Origin: Dyadobacter sp. CY347
GTDB taxonomy: Bacteria; Bacteroidota; Bacteroidia; Cytophagales; Spirosomataceae
Length of the DNA: 64,000 bases
Assembly: GCF_021502655.1 (NCBI RefSeq)
Contig: NZ_JAKFFT010000004.1
Location: 186,001 to 250,000 of the forward strand
Reading direction: 5' to 3'
Shown here: piece after piece, positions 1 through 9,849 of the stretch
Layout of the letters: each line of letters starts with the position of its first letter
Position numbering within the stretch: position 1 is the first letter of the stretch
Notes under the pieces: generated by a model
What the model was told of the DNA's origin: nothing
Seen by the model: the letters and a program-made list of their open reading frames with translations, nothing else
The model's database searches: none
Translations under genes and position numbers: made by a program

Positions 1-1448
1 GGGAAGTAGGTGTCAGAAAAGTACTGGGCAGCACGCGGGGGCAGTTATTAAGACAATATTTTTCTGAAACGGCTGTCATTACCATTCTATCAGTTATTCT
101 CGCATTGATTGTGGCGCAAGTTGTGCTCCCAAGTGTTGCCAACATTCTGAACATTAAGGCAGAGGGCGTCGTTTTTGTAACGGACGCTTCGGTTATGGCT
201 TTCCTGGCTGTACTGACAATCGTTACGACCATTCTTGCTGGTTTTTATCCCGCAATGGTGGTGTCGGGTTATCAGCCAATTCTAGCATTAAAAGGAAAAA
301 TGCGGACTAGTGGAAGCGGGCAGGCAAATTTACGTTCCGGGTTGATCGTGCTGCAGTTTACGATTTCTCAGATTGTGCTTATCGGGACATTGATCGCTTC
401 CAGCCAGATGAAATATTTCCGCACGCTGGACCTTGGTTTTCAGAAAGATGAGATCATTAGTATGCAGATCCCAAATCAGGATCCGGGTGTTTTGGAAGGT
501 TTATATGCCAAATTGGTGAACGAGCCGGGCATTAAATCCATGAGTTTTAGTGCATTTACACCCATGTCGAGGAGCAATTGGCAAACGGGCTTCAAGTATG
601 AAAATGATGCTGAGTTTCTTGATTACGAGATTGTGATGCGCCCTGCGGATACGGCTTATGTAAGAACTTATGGTTTGAAGCTGGTGGCCGGTCGCATGTA
701 TTTGCCCGCAGATACTATGCGGGAATATGTTGTTAATGAGGCGTTTGTAAAAAAGTTAGGTTTCAAAAACCCGGCCGACGCAATCGGGAAGCGGCTTACC
801 ATTGGTGGATCGGAGTATAAGCTGCCGATCGTGGGCGTGGTTAAAAATTTCAATACATATAGCCTGCACCGTGAAATTATCCCATGCGTACTTACCACCG
901 AGCGCGGCAATTATGGCACATTAGGCATTAAGCTGGCTGCAAATGCGGATAGTAAGCAAATTGAGAGGATCGAAAAGGCATGGTCTGCAACATTCCCCGA
1001 TTATTTATTCAGCTACACATTCCTGGATCAGACGCTCAACAGCTTTTACGAAAAGGAGTCTAAACTATTTGATTTGTTTAAAATATTGACTGGAATCGCC
1101 ATTTTCATTGGCTGCCTTGGACTGTATGGCGTTGTTGCTTTTATGGCCGAATCGCGTACCAAGGAAATGGGCATTCGCAAAGCGATAGGGGCGTCGGCGT
1201 TTAATATTTTCAGTTTGTTTTCGGTCGATTTCATTAAACTGGTCGTGATCGCGTTGGTGATTGCGTCTCCTATTGCGTGGTATGTTATGAAGGGCTGGTT
1301 GGAAGATTTTACTTATCAGGTAGAAATCAGTGCCTGGTTATATGTGGTTGCAGGCATTGGAGCAGTCATTATTGCGCTGGTTACAATAAGTTTTCAGAGC
1401 ATTAAAGCAGCTTTTGTGAATCCAGTTACATCTTTAAGAAGCGAGTAA
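1..1448 (+). CDS. FtsX/MacB-like ABC transporter permease, 3' part only (cut by window start)
   Basis: The reading frame is open from the first complete codon (base 3), so the gene begins outside the window; the ATG-like start at 105 is internal. What remains is the second half of a two-module permease. It begins inside the first conserved cytoplasmic motif (EVGVRKVLGS), passes through membrane segments and a second periplasmic MacB-core-like domain (about 110-330 of the visible part), and ends with three membrane helices carrying the second motif (RTKEMGIRKAIGAS) and the family C-terminus NPVTSLRSE. The family couples ATP hydrolysis by a separate ATPase to mechanical work or export across the inner membrane. 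It is followed 25 bp later by a paralogue, so the two are probably co-transcribed. Confidence 0.93.
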   Translation, partial: EVGVRKVLGSTRGQLLRQYFSETAVITILSVILALIVAQVVLPSVANILNIKAEGVVFVTDASVMAFLAVLTIVTTILAGFYPAMVVSGYQPILALKGKMRTSGSGQANLRSGLIVLQFTISQIVLIGTLIASSQMKYFRTLDLGFQKDEIISMQIPNQDPGVLEGLYAKLVNEPGIKSMSFSAFTPMSRSNWQTGFKYENDAEFLDYEIVMRPADTAYVRTYGLKLVAGRMYLPADTMREYVVNEAFVKKLGFKNPADAIGKRLTIGGSEYKLPIVGVVKNFNTYSLHREIIPCVLTTERGNYGTLGIKLAANADSKQIERIEKAWSATFPDYLFSYTFLDQTLNSFYEKESKLFDLFKILTGIAIFIGCLGLYGVVAFMAESRTKEMGIRKAIGASAFNIFSLFSVDFIKLVVIALVIASPIAWYVMKGWLEDFTYQVEISAWLYVVAGIGAVIIALVTISFQSIKAAFVNPVTSLRSE

Positions 1449-1473
1449 CAATTCACCCCAAAACTGCACAGCC

Positions 1474-3852
1474 ATGATCCAGAATTATTTCAAAATCGCA
1501 TTCCGAAATCTCCTAAAAAACAAGATCTATTCTTTCATTAACATTGCCGGACTGGCCGTAGGAATCGCGGTTGCCATGCTGATCGGACTTTGGGTGTGGG
1601 ACGAGCTTTCTTTTAATAAATATCACAAAAACTACGACCGGCTCACGCAGGCGTACATTAGCCAGACTTTCAATGGTCAAACCGGCAGCGGAAGGGCGGT
1701 GTCGCTTCCGGCTGTGGCAGAAATGGCCAATAAATACTCGGCCGATTTTAAAAACACTTCCATGGCATCATGGAATTTCGGGCATTTGCTGGCCAATGGT
1801 GATAAAAAAATCAACAAGCCAGGCATGTGGGCGCAACCCGCCCTTCCCGAAATGCTTTCTTTGAAAATGCTGAAAGGTGATTTGAAAACAGCATTGAAAG
1901 AGTCCGGCTCGGTCGTCATCTCCGAATCGGTTGCCAAGGCACTTTTTGGTAATGAAGATCCTTTGAATAAAACCCTCAAACTGGACATTAAGAAAGATGT
2001 AAAAGTGACGGGCGTTTATGAAGACATTCCATTCAATTCCGAGTTCAATGAGCTGAATCTGCTCCTGACCTGGAATGATTATCTGCTGGCCGAGAATTGG
2101 GTAAAAGAAGCGCAAACGCAATGGGGTAACCATTCTTTCCAGTTTTACGCGCAGGTTGCCGACCATGCTGATATAGAAAAAGTATCATTAAAAATTCGGG
2201 ATGTTGAATTGCCGCATGCTTTTTCAAAAACGGACAAGCCGCAATATTTTCTGCATCCGATGAGCCGCTGGCATTTGTATTCCGATTTTAAGAATGGCAA
2301 AAATGTGGGCGGAGGCATTCAGTTTGTCTGGCTATTCAGCATTATCGGGGTTTTCGTTTTGCTGCTGGCTTGCATCAATTTCATGAACCTCAGCACCGCC
2401 CGTTCTGAAAAGCGCGCCAAAGAGGTTGGTATCAGGAAATCGATCGGATCACTGCGCAGTCAGCTGATATTTCAATTCCTTAGCGAATCGTTTTTGGTTG
2501 TCTCCTTCGCGTTGATTCTTGCTATAATCATTGTTTTGGTTTCGCTTCCTGCTTTCAATAATCTGTCGGGCAAGCACGTGAGCTTTCCTTGGCAGTATAT
2601 TCAATTCTGGTTAATGCTGGTTGTCTTCTCATTGTTTACAGGCTTAATATCAGGAAGTTACCCGGCATTTTATTTGTCATCATTTAATCCGCTTTCTGTG
2701 TTGAAAGGAACATTTAAAGTGGGTAAATGGTCGGCTGTGCCGCGTAAAGTGATGGTTGTCATGCAGTTTACGGTTTCGATCACCTTGATTATCGGAACGA
2801 TCATTGTTTTCCAGCAAATCCAGCATGCCAAAAACCGGCCCGTGGGCTATGACAGGCAAGGGCTTTTACAAATCAACATTTCCCCGAATCTTTTTGGTAA
2901 ATATTATCCGCTGCGTGACGATTTGCTCAAATCGGGCGTGGTGTATGAAATGAGCGAATCGTCCAGTCCGACAACCGGCATTTATTCCAATCAGATCGGT
3001 TTTGAATGGGACGGAATGGAAGCAGGTTCTCTTCCTTTGTTCGGGACAATTGCCTGTACGCACGATTTTGGTAAAACAATTGGTTGGAAAATTGTCGAAG
3101 GACGTGACTTTTCAAGGGAATTCTCGACCGACACGGCAGCATTTGTTTTGAATGAATCGGCTGTAAAACTGACGGGTATAAAGGACATTATCGGTAAAAC
3201 GATCCGCTTCAACGGAAAACCCAGACAAGTTGTTGGTGTTGTCAAAGACATGGTCATGCAATCTCCATATGAGCCCGCCGTTCCGACAGTTTTCTTGATG
3301 GACTATGAATGGGCTAACCTGATCAATGTTAAGCTATTGCCTGGCACTCCTGTGGAAAAGTCACTAAAAAAAGTTGAAGCGATTTTCAGGAAACACGATC
3401 CTGATTCTCCGTTTGAATTCAAGTTTGCGGATGAGGAATATGAAGCTAAATTCCGGGCTGAGGAGCGGATTGGTAAGTTGGCCCGGGTTTTCGCGGTGCT
3501 AGCAGTGTTTATATCCTGCCTTGGGTTATTCGGACTTGCCGCTTACACGGCTGAACAAAGAACGAAGGAAATCGGTATCAGGAAGGCCCTGGGCGCCAGT
3601 GTCGCGCAAATGTGGGCTATGCTCTCAAAAGAATTTGTCTATCTCGTCATCGTCTCTTGCGCGATCGCATCGCCCATCGCACTCTATTTCCTGAGCGACT
3701 GGCTGAATAAATACGAATATCACATTGAATTAAGCTGGGTAGTCTTCGCCATCTCAGCCATCACCGCCATCCTGATCACATTAATGACCGTCAGCTTCCA
3801 GGCGATTAAGGCAGCACTAATGAACCCAGTGAAGTCGCTTAGGAGTGAGTAG
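1474..3852 (+). CDS. FtsX/MacB-like ABC transporter permease (792 aa)
   Basis: A complete two-module permease: N-terminal helix (about 20-42), a first periplasmic MacB-core-like domain, three helices with the motif RAKEVGIRKSIGS near residue 312, a further helix near 430, a second periplasmic domain, and three C-terminal helices with RTKEIGIRKALGAS near 695. It ends NPVKSLRSE like its paralogues. The start MIQNYFKIAFRNLLKNK matches the conserved N-terminus of the set. Known FtsX/MacB permeases need a partner ATPase, and none is adjacent. It lies 25 bp behind another permease, forming the end of a transcription unit whose promoter is outside the window. Confidence 0.95.
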   Translation: MIQNYFKIAFRNLLKNKIYSFINIAGLAVGIAVAMLIGLWVWDELSFNKYHKNYDRLTQAYISQTFNGQTGSGRAVSLPAVAEMANKYSADFKNTSMASWNFGHLLANGDKKINKPGMWAQPALPEMLSLKMLKGDLKTALKESGSVVISESVAKALFGNEDPLNKTLKLDIKKDVKVTGVYEDIPFNSEFNELNLLLTWNDYLLAENWVKEAQTQWGNHSFQFYAQVADHADIEKVSLKIRDVELPHAFSKTDKPQYFLHPMSRWHLYSDFKNGKNVGGGIQFVWLFSIIGVFVLLLACINFMNLSTARSEKRAKEVGIRKSIGSLRSQLIFQFLSESFLVVSFALILAIIIVLVSLPAFNNLSGKHVSFPWQYIQFWLMLVVFSLFTGLISGSYPAFYLSSFNPLSVLKGTFKVGKWSAVPRKVMVVMQFTVSITLIIGTIIVFQQIQHAKNRPVGYDRQGLLQINISPNLFGKYYPLRDDLLKSGVVYEMSESSSPTTGIYSNQIGFEWDGMEAGSLPLFGTIACTHDFGKTIGWKIVEGRDFSREFSTDTAAFVLNESAVKLTGIKDIIGKTIRFNGKPRQVVGVVKDMVMQSPYEPAVPTVFLMDYEWANLINVKLLPGTPVEKSLKKVEAIFRKHDPDSPFEFKFADEEYEAKFRAEERIGKLARVFAVLAVFISCLGLFGLAAYTAEQRTKEIGIRKALGASVAQMWAMLSKEFVYLVIVSCAIASPIALYFLSDWLNKYEYHIELSWVVFAISAITAILITLMTVSFQAIKAALMNPVKSLRSE

Positions 3853-3896
3853 TGCTCTATCTATCCCTCTCTCGCTCACTCGGTCTCCCTCCCCCT

Positions 3897-4001
3897 CCCC
3901 GGGTTGAAACCCGGGGTTAAAAATATACGTGCCTGACGGCACTTGTCAGGACGAGTGCCGTCAGGCACGAAAGATTTCCTGGCGCCGGGTTTCAACCCGG
4001 C
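3897..4001. repeat. REP/BIME-like element with three hairpins
   Basis: Three nested inverted repeats occupy 105 bp. The outer arms are CCGGGTTGAAACCCGG (3899-3914) and its exact reverse complement CCGGGTTTCAACCCGG (3985-4000); each arm is itself nearly palindromic and can fold alone. Between them is a perfect 16-bp stem, CGTGCCTGACGGCACT at 3928-3943 with its complement at 3954-3969, and a 10-nt loop. It lies in the 298-bp gap after a permease gene and encodes nothing. The architecture resembles REP/BIME elements mobilised by REP-associated tyrosine transposases; no transposase is present in the window. It could also stop transcription from the upstream permease unit. Confidence 0.75.
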
Positions 4002-4150
4002 TTCTGTATATATAAAGCATTTCATCGGTGCGGATTGGCAGATGATCTGGTAATTGTTACAGTTTGCAGATTGCTTTTCTAGTGCGTTAAACGTTTGTCC
4101 GAAAAGGGCCTCTAACCTACATAAAACAAACAATTTAATTATTAGAAACC

Positions 4151-4522
4151 ATGAGAAAGACCATCTTAGCAATCGCAACCATAGTAACATTAACCATTGG
4201 AAATGCCTTCGCGCAACGTTACCGCCATGAGGTTCCAGCTGTTAACAACTCACGCAGCGACAATGCTTTTGAAGAATACCAGATCAACAAGCTAGACCAA
4301 ATTGTAAAGCTGACGCGGAAACAGGAAAATAAGATCAAAAAGATCGAAAACCACTACGACCAATTAATGTCTAACAGAAGATATGGCAGTTTCCAGAATA
4401 CAAAAAAGTTGGAAAAAGCAAAACAAAATGACATTCTGGAAGTGCTGACACCGGTTCAACGTCAACGTTTGTTTGCTTACCAAAACAACTACAATAACGG
4501 ACGTTACAATCGCAGAGGATAA
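4151..4522 (+). CDS. small secreted protein with LTxxQ-like motif
   Basis: The 123-residue product has a clear signal peptide (MRKTILAIATIVTLTIGNAFA, cleavage before QRYRH near residue 22) and a mature part rich in Lys, Gln, Asn and Tyr. It is largely predicted helical, with the segment LTPVQRQRLFAYQ near residue 97 resembling the LTxxQ motif of Spy/CpxP-type periplasmic proteins. The tail is Asn/Arg/Tyr rich. A role as a periplasmic chaperone or stress protein is only an analogy. It stands alone between the REP-like element and a terminator hairpin. Confidence 0.8.
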   Translation: MRKTILAIATIVTLTIGNAFAQRYRHEVPAVNNSRSDNAFEEYQINKLDQIVKLTRKQENKIKKIENHYDQLMSNRRYGSFQNTKKLEKAKQNDILEVLTPVQRQRLFAYQNNYNNGRYNRRG

Positions 4523-4550
4523 TTAAGGGAATTTCAATTGCATTTTATCA

Positions 4551-4588
4551 GACTTGCTAGGTCCTCGGGGCTTGGCAAGTCTTTTTAT
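4551..4588 (+). terminator. rho-independent terminator
   Basis: The 7-bp stem GACTTGC (4551-4557) pairs with GCAAGTC (4575-4581), followed directly by five T. It lies about 30 bp after the stop codon of the small secreted protein gene. Confidence 0.7.
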
Positions 4589-4811
4589 TTTATAAGAAAG
4601 CTGATAGCATAAAGATTTAAAATAATTTAGCATAGTACCTTGCATCGCAAAGTACCTTTCAATACATTTGTTGCGTTACTGCTGGGGTGCATAATTGTTC
4701 GTGTCGCAGGTAATATTCTCAAAAATTTGGATCCGGAAAATTTTAAAAGAGTGAAAACTCTTGCGGGAATTCCTATGCTTTTTAAATCTATTAGCCATAA
4801 AAATGTTAGCC

Positions 4812-7247
4812 ATGAAAACTTTATTCTTAACTATTCTTGCGGCCCTGATTTCCGGGCTGGTCTGCATGAGTTCCGCTGCTGTTGGTCAATCTTTATCATC
4901 AGGAAGTAAAATTTCAGGGATAGTAATTGACTCTGCGAGCAATAAACCGCTTGATTTTGTGACCGTTAATCTCATGCTCGGAAATGGTGCTGTGAAAGCT
5001 GATTTTACGAAAACCAATGGCTCCTTTTCTTTTGAAAAACTGAAACCCGGGAAATATTCAGTGGTGATCGTGGGCGTGGGTTATCTTTCAAAAACCATTA
5101 ACGCGGATCTTTCAGACAGCTTAAAAAACACAGTCGACTTGGGCGCAATTTACATTAGTCCATCTATTGTTGGCTTGAAGGAAGTCACAGTAACTGCTTT
5201 CAAACCTATTGTAAAACATGAGATTGACCGCATTACTTACGATCTGCAGGCCGATCCGGAAAGCAAGGTTTACAGTGTGCTCGAAATGATGCGCAAAGTG
5301 CCTTTTCTGTCTGTGGATGGTGATGAGAACATTTACCTGAAAGGCAATGCGGATTTCAAGATCCTGATCAATGGAAAACCTTCCAGCATGGTCGAGCGCA
5401 GTTACAAGGAGGTTTTGCGGAGCATGCCGGCTTCTTCCATCGAACGCATTGAAGTAATCACAACGCCGCCAGCAAAATATGACGCCGAAGGTTTGGCGGG
5501 CATTATCAACATTATTACCAACAAAAAAGTGGATAACGGCTACAACGGCACATTGAATGTAAGCGAGCGTTTCCGGGTAGGCGGACCAGGTTTTGGCGGG
5601 ACATTTTCGGCAAAGCTGGGAAAATTCGGGATGACGGCGCTGGCTGGCGGCAGCATTTACGACACGCCGCTGACACGCACTCAGGTGGGACGGACTGCAT
5701 TGGGAACAGAACCTTCGGAATTATTTCAGGAAAGTTTTGCAAGATCGGGAAACAGGAACGGATACGTCGGCTATGAGGTTAGTTATGAAGTGGATAGCCT
5801 CAATTTGTTGAGTGCACAGGTGAATTTTAACGGAAGCAAATCCGATGGTTCGGGTAACCAGACTTCGGTAATTAATGTAGATGACGCAGTCGTGGAGGGT
5901 TACCGTGTCAGAAATAATAACGATGGTCACGGCAATGGAATGGATGCTGCATTGAATTATCAGAAAGGTTTTAAAGCAGACAAAAACAGGCTTTTGACAT
6001 TCTCTTACCGTTACTATGGTTTTGATAACAACCAAAATAGCAATCTGCTGATCTCAGAGCGGATCAATTACGACACGCCCGATTACAGGCAAATCAACGA
6101 CCAAAGTTTTTCTGAGCAGACTTTTCAGGTGGATTATGTGTATCCAGTCAAAAAACTGAACATTGAAGCTGGCTTAAAAGGCATTATGCGGAATAACAAA
6201 AGTGATTTCCAATACAGCACGTATGATGCAGAAAGCAAGACGTTTATAGTAAATTCCGATATGAGTAATATGTTCAATAACACACAGAATGTGTTTGGCG
6301 CATACAACACTTATCAATACAACTTCAAAAACTGGGGCGTTAAGGCGGGTGCAAGGATTGAGCAAACTGTGATTGATGCCGATTTTGTTTCTACGGACTC
6401 AGAAGTGAGGCAAAATTACTTCAATGTCATCCCGTCGGTTTCAATTAACAGGAAATTCAAAGATAATGCTGGCCTCAATTTTGGTTATACCCAACGCATT
6501 CAGCGTCCCGGAATTTACCAGCTCAATCCATTCATCGACCGCACCAATCCAAGTTTTGAAAGAACCGGTAACCCTGATCTGCGGCCTGCGTTTGTGCACG
6601 ATTTACAATTGGGTTATAGCAAGTCAAAAAAGGGCTCTATTAATTTTGGTGTAGGCTTTACACAGTTCAAAGACCTGATTTTTGCCGTTGCGGTTTACAA
6701 TCCGGAGACCGAAATTACGCGCACATCATACGGAAACACAGGGAAAGCCAGGCTCATTAATGGAAATCTAAATGCGAATTATCCAATCACGAAAAAATGG
6801 AATTTCAGTGCAAACCTGCGCATTGCACACGGAAAAGTTACCGGCATTGTGAACGGCGCGACAATCACTAATAGCGGCGTAATGTATCAATTGTCTGCTT
6901 CTACGGGCTACAAACTGGAAAACGACTGGCGTATCAATGCAAATCTGGTTAGCATGGGGCCGAGCGTGAATTTGCAAGGCACCTCCAATTCGATGATCAG
7001 CCAGTCTTTCAGTGTAAACAAGGACATTATAAGGGATAAACTTTCGTTTTCGGCAGCCGCTAATAACCCTTTTACCAAATTCAGAAAATACCATACGGAA
7101 ACGTCCGGGCCGAATTTTACATCCTTTAATGACAGGAGAGATTACTTCCGATATTTCAATATGAGCTTAAATTACAAATTTGGGCGGTTGAAAGAAGCCA
7201 TCAAGAAAAACAAGCGCAGCATCAGAAATGACGATGTTCAAAATTGA
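4812..7247 (+). CDS. outer-membrane beta-barrel protein with CarboxypepD-regulatory-like N-domain (TonB-receptor-like)
   Basis: The product of about 811 residues has a signal peptide (MKTLFLTILAALISGL..), a carboxypeptidase-regulatory-like beta-sandwich (about residues 30-110), a plug-like domain containing ILINGKPSSM and RIEVITTPPAKYDAEG, and a long C-terminal beta-barrel of the OMP_b-brl_3 type. Such proteins look like TonB-dependent receptors but usually lack a clear TonB box, and their substrate is unknown. I chose ATG 4812 because the signal peptide begins there; ATG 4803 and TTG 4761 are in frame upstream. It sits between permease units as a single gene, so it may be functionally unrelated to them. 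Confidence 0.9.
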   Translation: MKTLFLTILAALISGLVCMSSAAVGQSLSSGSKISGIVIDSASNKPLDFVTVNLMLGNGAVKADFTKTNGSFSFEKLKPGKYSVVIVGVGYLSKTINADLSDSLKNTVDLGAIYISPSIVGLKEVTVTAFKPIVKHEIDRITYDLQADPESKVYSVLEMMRKVPFLSVDGDENIYLKGNADFKILINGKPSSMVERSYKEVLRSMPASSIERIEVITTPPAKYDAEGLAGIINIITNKKVDNGYNGTLNVSERFRVGGPGFGGTFSAKLGKFGMTALAGGSIYDTPLTRTQVGRTALGTEPSELFQESFARSGNRNGYVGYEVSYEVDSLNLLSAQVNFNGSKSDGSGNQTSVINVDDAVVEGYRVRNNNDGHGNGMDAALNYQKGFKADKNRLLTFSYRYYGFDNNQNSNLLISERINYDTPDYRQINDQSFSEQTFQVDYVYPVKKLNIEAGLKGIMRNNKSDFQYSTYDAESKTFIVNSDMSNMFNNTQNVFGAYNTYQYNFKNWGVKAGARIEQTVIDADFVSTDSEVRQNYFNVIPSVSINRKFKDNAGLNFGYTQRIQRPGIYQLNPFIDRTNPSFERTGNPDLRPAFVHDLQLGYSKSKKGSINFGVGFTQFKDLIFAVAVYNPETEITRTSYGNTGKARLINGNLNANYPITKKWNFSANLRIAHGKVTGIVNGATITNSGVMYQLSASTGYKLENDWRINANLVSMGPSVNLQGTSNSMISQSFSVNKDIIRDKLSFSAAANNPFTKFRKYHTETSGPNFTSFNDRRDYFRYFNMSLNYKFGRLKEAIKKNKRSIRNDDVQN

Positions 7248-7299
7248 TTTGCTGGGTTAAGATTCCTTCCAAAGTCGCTAATACACGAGAAGGATTCTT

Positions 7300-7335
7300 A
7301 ACGCACAGGCGAACATGCATGTCCGGTATCGAACA
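7300..7335. promoter_or_regulatory. candidate operator, TGTnCG-N4-CGnACA palindrome plus degenerate copy
   Basis: TGTCCGGTATCGAACA (7320-7335) is a 16-bp palindrome with the same core as sites near 15.28, 21.87 and 61.66 kb. Exactly 20 bp upstream, 7300-7315 keeps the right half-site GGCGAACA of a second copy. It lies about 53 bp upstream of the promoter-like element at 7380 and is not followed by a T-run, so it is not simply a terminator. A dimeric transcription factor is inferred. Confidence 0.6.
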
Positions 7336-7379
7336 ATTGCCATCATTACAAAACGCTGACATTCAGTTGTTTGTGGTGA

Positions 7380-7395
7380 TGGCATAACTTTGTTG
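7380..7395 (+). promoter_or_regulatory. promoter-like element of the 7.4-14.7 kb permease operon
   Basis: TGGCATAACTTTGTTG is identical at 15 of 16 positions to the element at 21953-21968, at a similar distance (about 43-45 bp) from the permease ATG. It contains the Bacteroidetes -7 box TAACTTTG (7385-7392). The GG...TTTG arrangement also recalls a sigma-54 -24/-12 promoter but with spacing one base short. Confidence 0.5.
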
Positions 7396-7422
7396 TCCTG
7401 AAAACCAAAAGCCTCAATAGCC

Positions 7423-9825
7423 ATGTTTCAAAACTATCTCAAAATTGCAGTAAGGAACTTGCTGAAACACAAGACATTCAGCTTCATCAATATATCCGGA
7501 GTTGCTATTGGTCTTGCTTGTTTTTTGCTTTTATCCCTTTATGTCAAAGACGAGCTCAGCTATGACCGGTTTCATGCAAATGCTGAGCGCATTTATCGTT
7601 TGAACCGGACATTCCTATCCAAAGACGGCACAGAATCGCTTCGTTTGGGACATGCGGCACCGCCTTTTGGACCGTTGGTAAAGCAGGATTTTCCTGAGGT
7701 TGAGCAGGTTGTGCGTATGCTGGAAATGGGTGGTCTCATTGAGTATGGTGAAAATATTTATAATGAAGGTAATGTGTTCGCAGCCGAGGCTAATATTTTC
7801 AAGCTTTTCTCCTTTAAAGTAATCCAGGGTAACCCCGACAAAGCGCTGGAAAACCCATTCTCCATCATGTTTTCAAAAAAGATGGCGGAAAAATATTTTG
7901 GAAAAGAAAACCCGATCGGAAAGACTGTTAAGCTGGAAAATCACTTTGATTGCACCGTAACAGGCGTTTTTGAGTCTTTGCCGTCCCAATCGCATTTTCA
8001 TCCGGAAGCTTTGATCTCCTTCTCCACATTAAATGACGGCCGTGTTTATGGAGCCGAAGGTTTGAGGTCAAACTGGGGGAACAATTCGTTCTCAACATTT
8101 TTACTTTTACCTAAAAATTACGATCCGCAAAAGCTGGTCAAAGCGTTTCCCGCATTTCAGAACCGCCATATTGATACCAATGCATCAACATATTCGGTCC
8201 TTAATCTTACCAAACTTACAGATATACATTTACACTCACATCTTGATTCGGAAATTGAGTCTAATGGTGATATCCAATATGTTTACCTGTTCTCAGCCAT
8301 CGCAATTTTCATTCTGGTTATTGCATGCATTAACTATATGAACCTGGCCACCGCGCGTTCTGCCACGCGGGCCAAAGAAGTGGGAATGCGCAAAGTGATC
8401 GGCGCGGTAAGGCATCAGCTGATCCGGCAGTTTTTGAGTGAATCTATTTTGCTGGTCGTTGTCTCGTTGTTTTTTGCCATTGTGCTCGTGGTGATATGCC
8501 TTCCTTTCTTGAATGACTTTACCCAGAAACAACTTTCTTTCAATGCTTTACTGGATCCCTTATTCCTGAGCATTGTGCTGGCAATCACGTTGTTCACGGG
8601 CGTGATCGCAGGAAGTTATCCGGCGTTTTTTATGACATCTTTTCAGCCATTGAGTGTATTTAAGGGCCGGGTCGCGTCAGCATTGAAGAATGGAAAGTTG
8701 CGTCAGGGGCTTGTGGTAACGCAATTTGCGATCGCGGTTGTGCTCATCATTTGTACGGCTGTGGTTTACAATCAAATGAAGTATGTGAAAAATTATAAGC
8801 TTGGTTTTTCCAAAGATCAAATGGTGCTTTTGCGTGCAGGAAGTGATTCGGTCATCAACTACGAGAGCATTAAGCAGCAGTTGAAGGCAAACAGCAACAT
8901 TGTTGAAGTAGGAAGGTCGTCGCGCGTTCCTTCGGGCAGGTTGCTGGATTCCTGGGAAGCTTATGTCATGAAAGGGGACTCAATGGCACCGGCTGATATT
9001 GGTGTAAAATCATTGTCGGTGGACGAAGATTTTATTCCCGCATATCAAATTGAAATGGCCGCCGGCCGGAATTTTTCGAAGGCTTTTTCAACGGATAAAA
9101 CCAATGGGTTCATCCTGAATGAAACCGCTGTGAAGCAGCTGGGCTGGAAAAATCCGGGCGACGCCATCGGCGCTCGATTTGGTTATGGCGAGATCCGCGG
9201 CCAGATCGTGGGTGTGACAAAGGATTATCATTTCGAATCATTGCATCAGAAAGTGGCTCCTATCGCGATGTTTGCGCAAACAGACCGGTTGGGCTGGATG
9301 TCGGTGCACATTTCGGGTGGGAATATTAAAGAAGCCCTGGCGCACATTGAATCGGTTTGGCAAAGACAATTTCCTGACAGACCATTTGAATATGAGTTCC
9401 TGGATCAAAAATTCGGCGTTTTGTATGCCACAGAACAAACCCAGCAGCTGCTGTTCGGCATTTTTTCGGGCATAGCGATCTTTATTTCCTGCATGGGTTT
9501 ACTTGGATTGTCGATTTTCGTGGCTGAGATCCGCACCAAAGAAATAGGCGTAAGGAAAGTGCTTGGCGCATCCATCGCCAGCCTTGTGATCATGCTATCC
9601 AATGATTTTCTTAAACTGGTGATTATAGCGATTATAGTTGCCTCACCCATAGCTTGGTATGCTATGAACAACTGGCTTCAAAACTTTGCCTACCATACAA
9701 ACATTAATTGGGGCGTATTCATGTTTGCCGCATTCATTTCCATTGCAATCGCCTTATTTACAATCAGTTTCCAAAGCATTAAAGCTGCGCTGATGAATCC
9801 GGTGAAGTCCCTAAAAAGTGAATAA
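7423..9825 (+). CDS. FtsX/MacB-like ABC transporter permease (800 aa)
   Basis: First gene of a three-permease unit. It has the common N-terminus MFQNYLKIAVRNLLKHK, a helix at about 20-42, a periplasmic domain to about 280, three helices with RAKEVGMRKVIGA near residue 315, a helix near 430, a second periplasmic domain, and a final three-helix bundle with RTKEIGVRKVLGAS near 705, ending NPVKSLKSE. Like its paralogues it is a duplicated (two-module) FtsX protein. It is preceded by a palindromic operator candidate and a promoter-like element, and the next permease begins 24 bp after its stop. The exported substrate cannot be inferred. Confidence 0.95.
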   Translation: MFQNYLKIAVRNLLKHKTFSFINISGVAIGLACFLLLSLYVKDELSYDRFHANAERIYRLNRTFLSKDGTESLRLGHAAPPFGPLVKQDFPEVEQVVRMLEMGGLIEYGENIYNEGNVFAAEANIFKLFSFKVIQGNPDKALENPFSIMFSKKMAEKYFGKENPIGKTVKLENHFDCTVTGVFESLPSQSHFHPEALISFSTLNDGRVYGAEGLRSNWGNNSFSTFLLLPKNYDPQKLVKAFPAFQNRHIDTNASTYSVLNLTKLTDIHLHSHLDSEIESNGDIQYVYLFSAIAIFILVIACINYMNLATARSATRAKEVGMRKVIGAVRHQLIRQFLSESILLVVVSLFFAIVLVVICLPFLNDFTQKQLSFNALLDPLFLSIVLAITLFTGVIAGSYPAFFMTSFQPLSVFKGRVASALKNGKLRQGLVVTQFAIAVVLIICTAVVYNQMKYVKNYKLGFSKDQMVLLRAGSDSVINYESIKQQLKANSNIVEVGRSSRVPSGRLLDSWEAYVMKGDSMAPADIGVKSLSVDEDFIPAYQIEMAAGRNFSKAFSTDKTNGFILNETAVKQLGWKNPGDAIGARFGYGEIRGQIVGVTKDYHFESLHQKVAPIAMFAQTDRLGWMSVHISGGNIKEALAHIESVWQRQFPDRPFEYEFLDQKFGVLYATEQTQQLLFGIFSGIAIFISCMGLLGLSIFVAEIRTKEIGVRKVLGASIASLVIMLSNDFLKLVIIAIIVASPIAWYAMNNWLQNFAYHTNINWGVFMFAAFISIAIALFTISFQSIKAALMNPVKSLKSE

Positions 9826-9849
9826 AGATTTACAATAAAACCATAACAC

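Noticed and set aside
3876-4190. 104-codon open frame on the - strand
   Set aside because: It runs through the REP-like hairpins and the start of the small secreted protein gene; its composition follows the repeats, and it has no recognisable domain.
4640-4909. 89-codon + strand frame before the beta-barrel gene
   Set aside because: It overlaps the signal-peptide region of the beta-barrel gene in another frame and shows no protein-like features.
7380-7395. Straight call of a sigma-54 promoter
   Set aside because: The GG to TTG distance is one base short of the -24/-12 rule, no GC follows at -12, and a normal Bacteroidetes -7 box explains the same bases.
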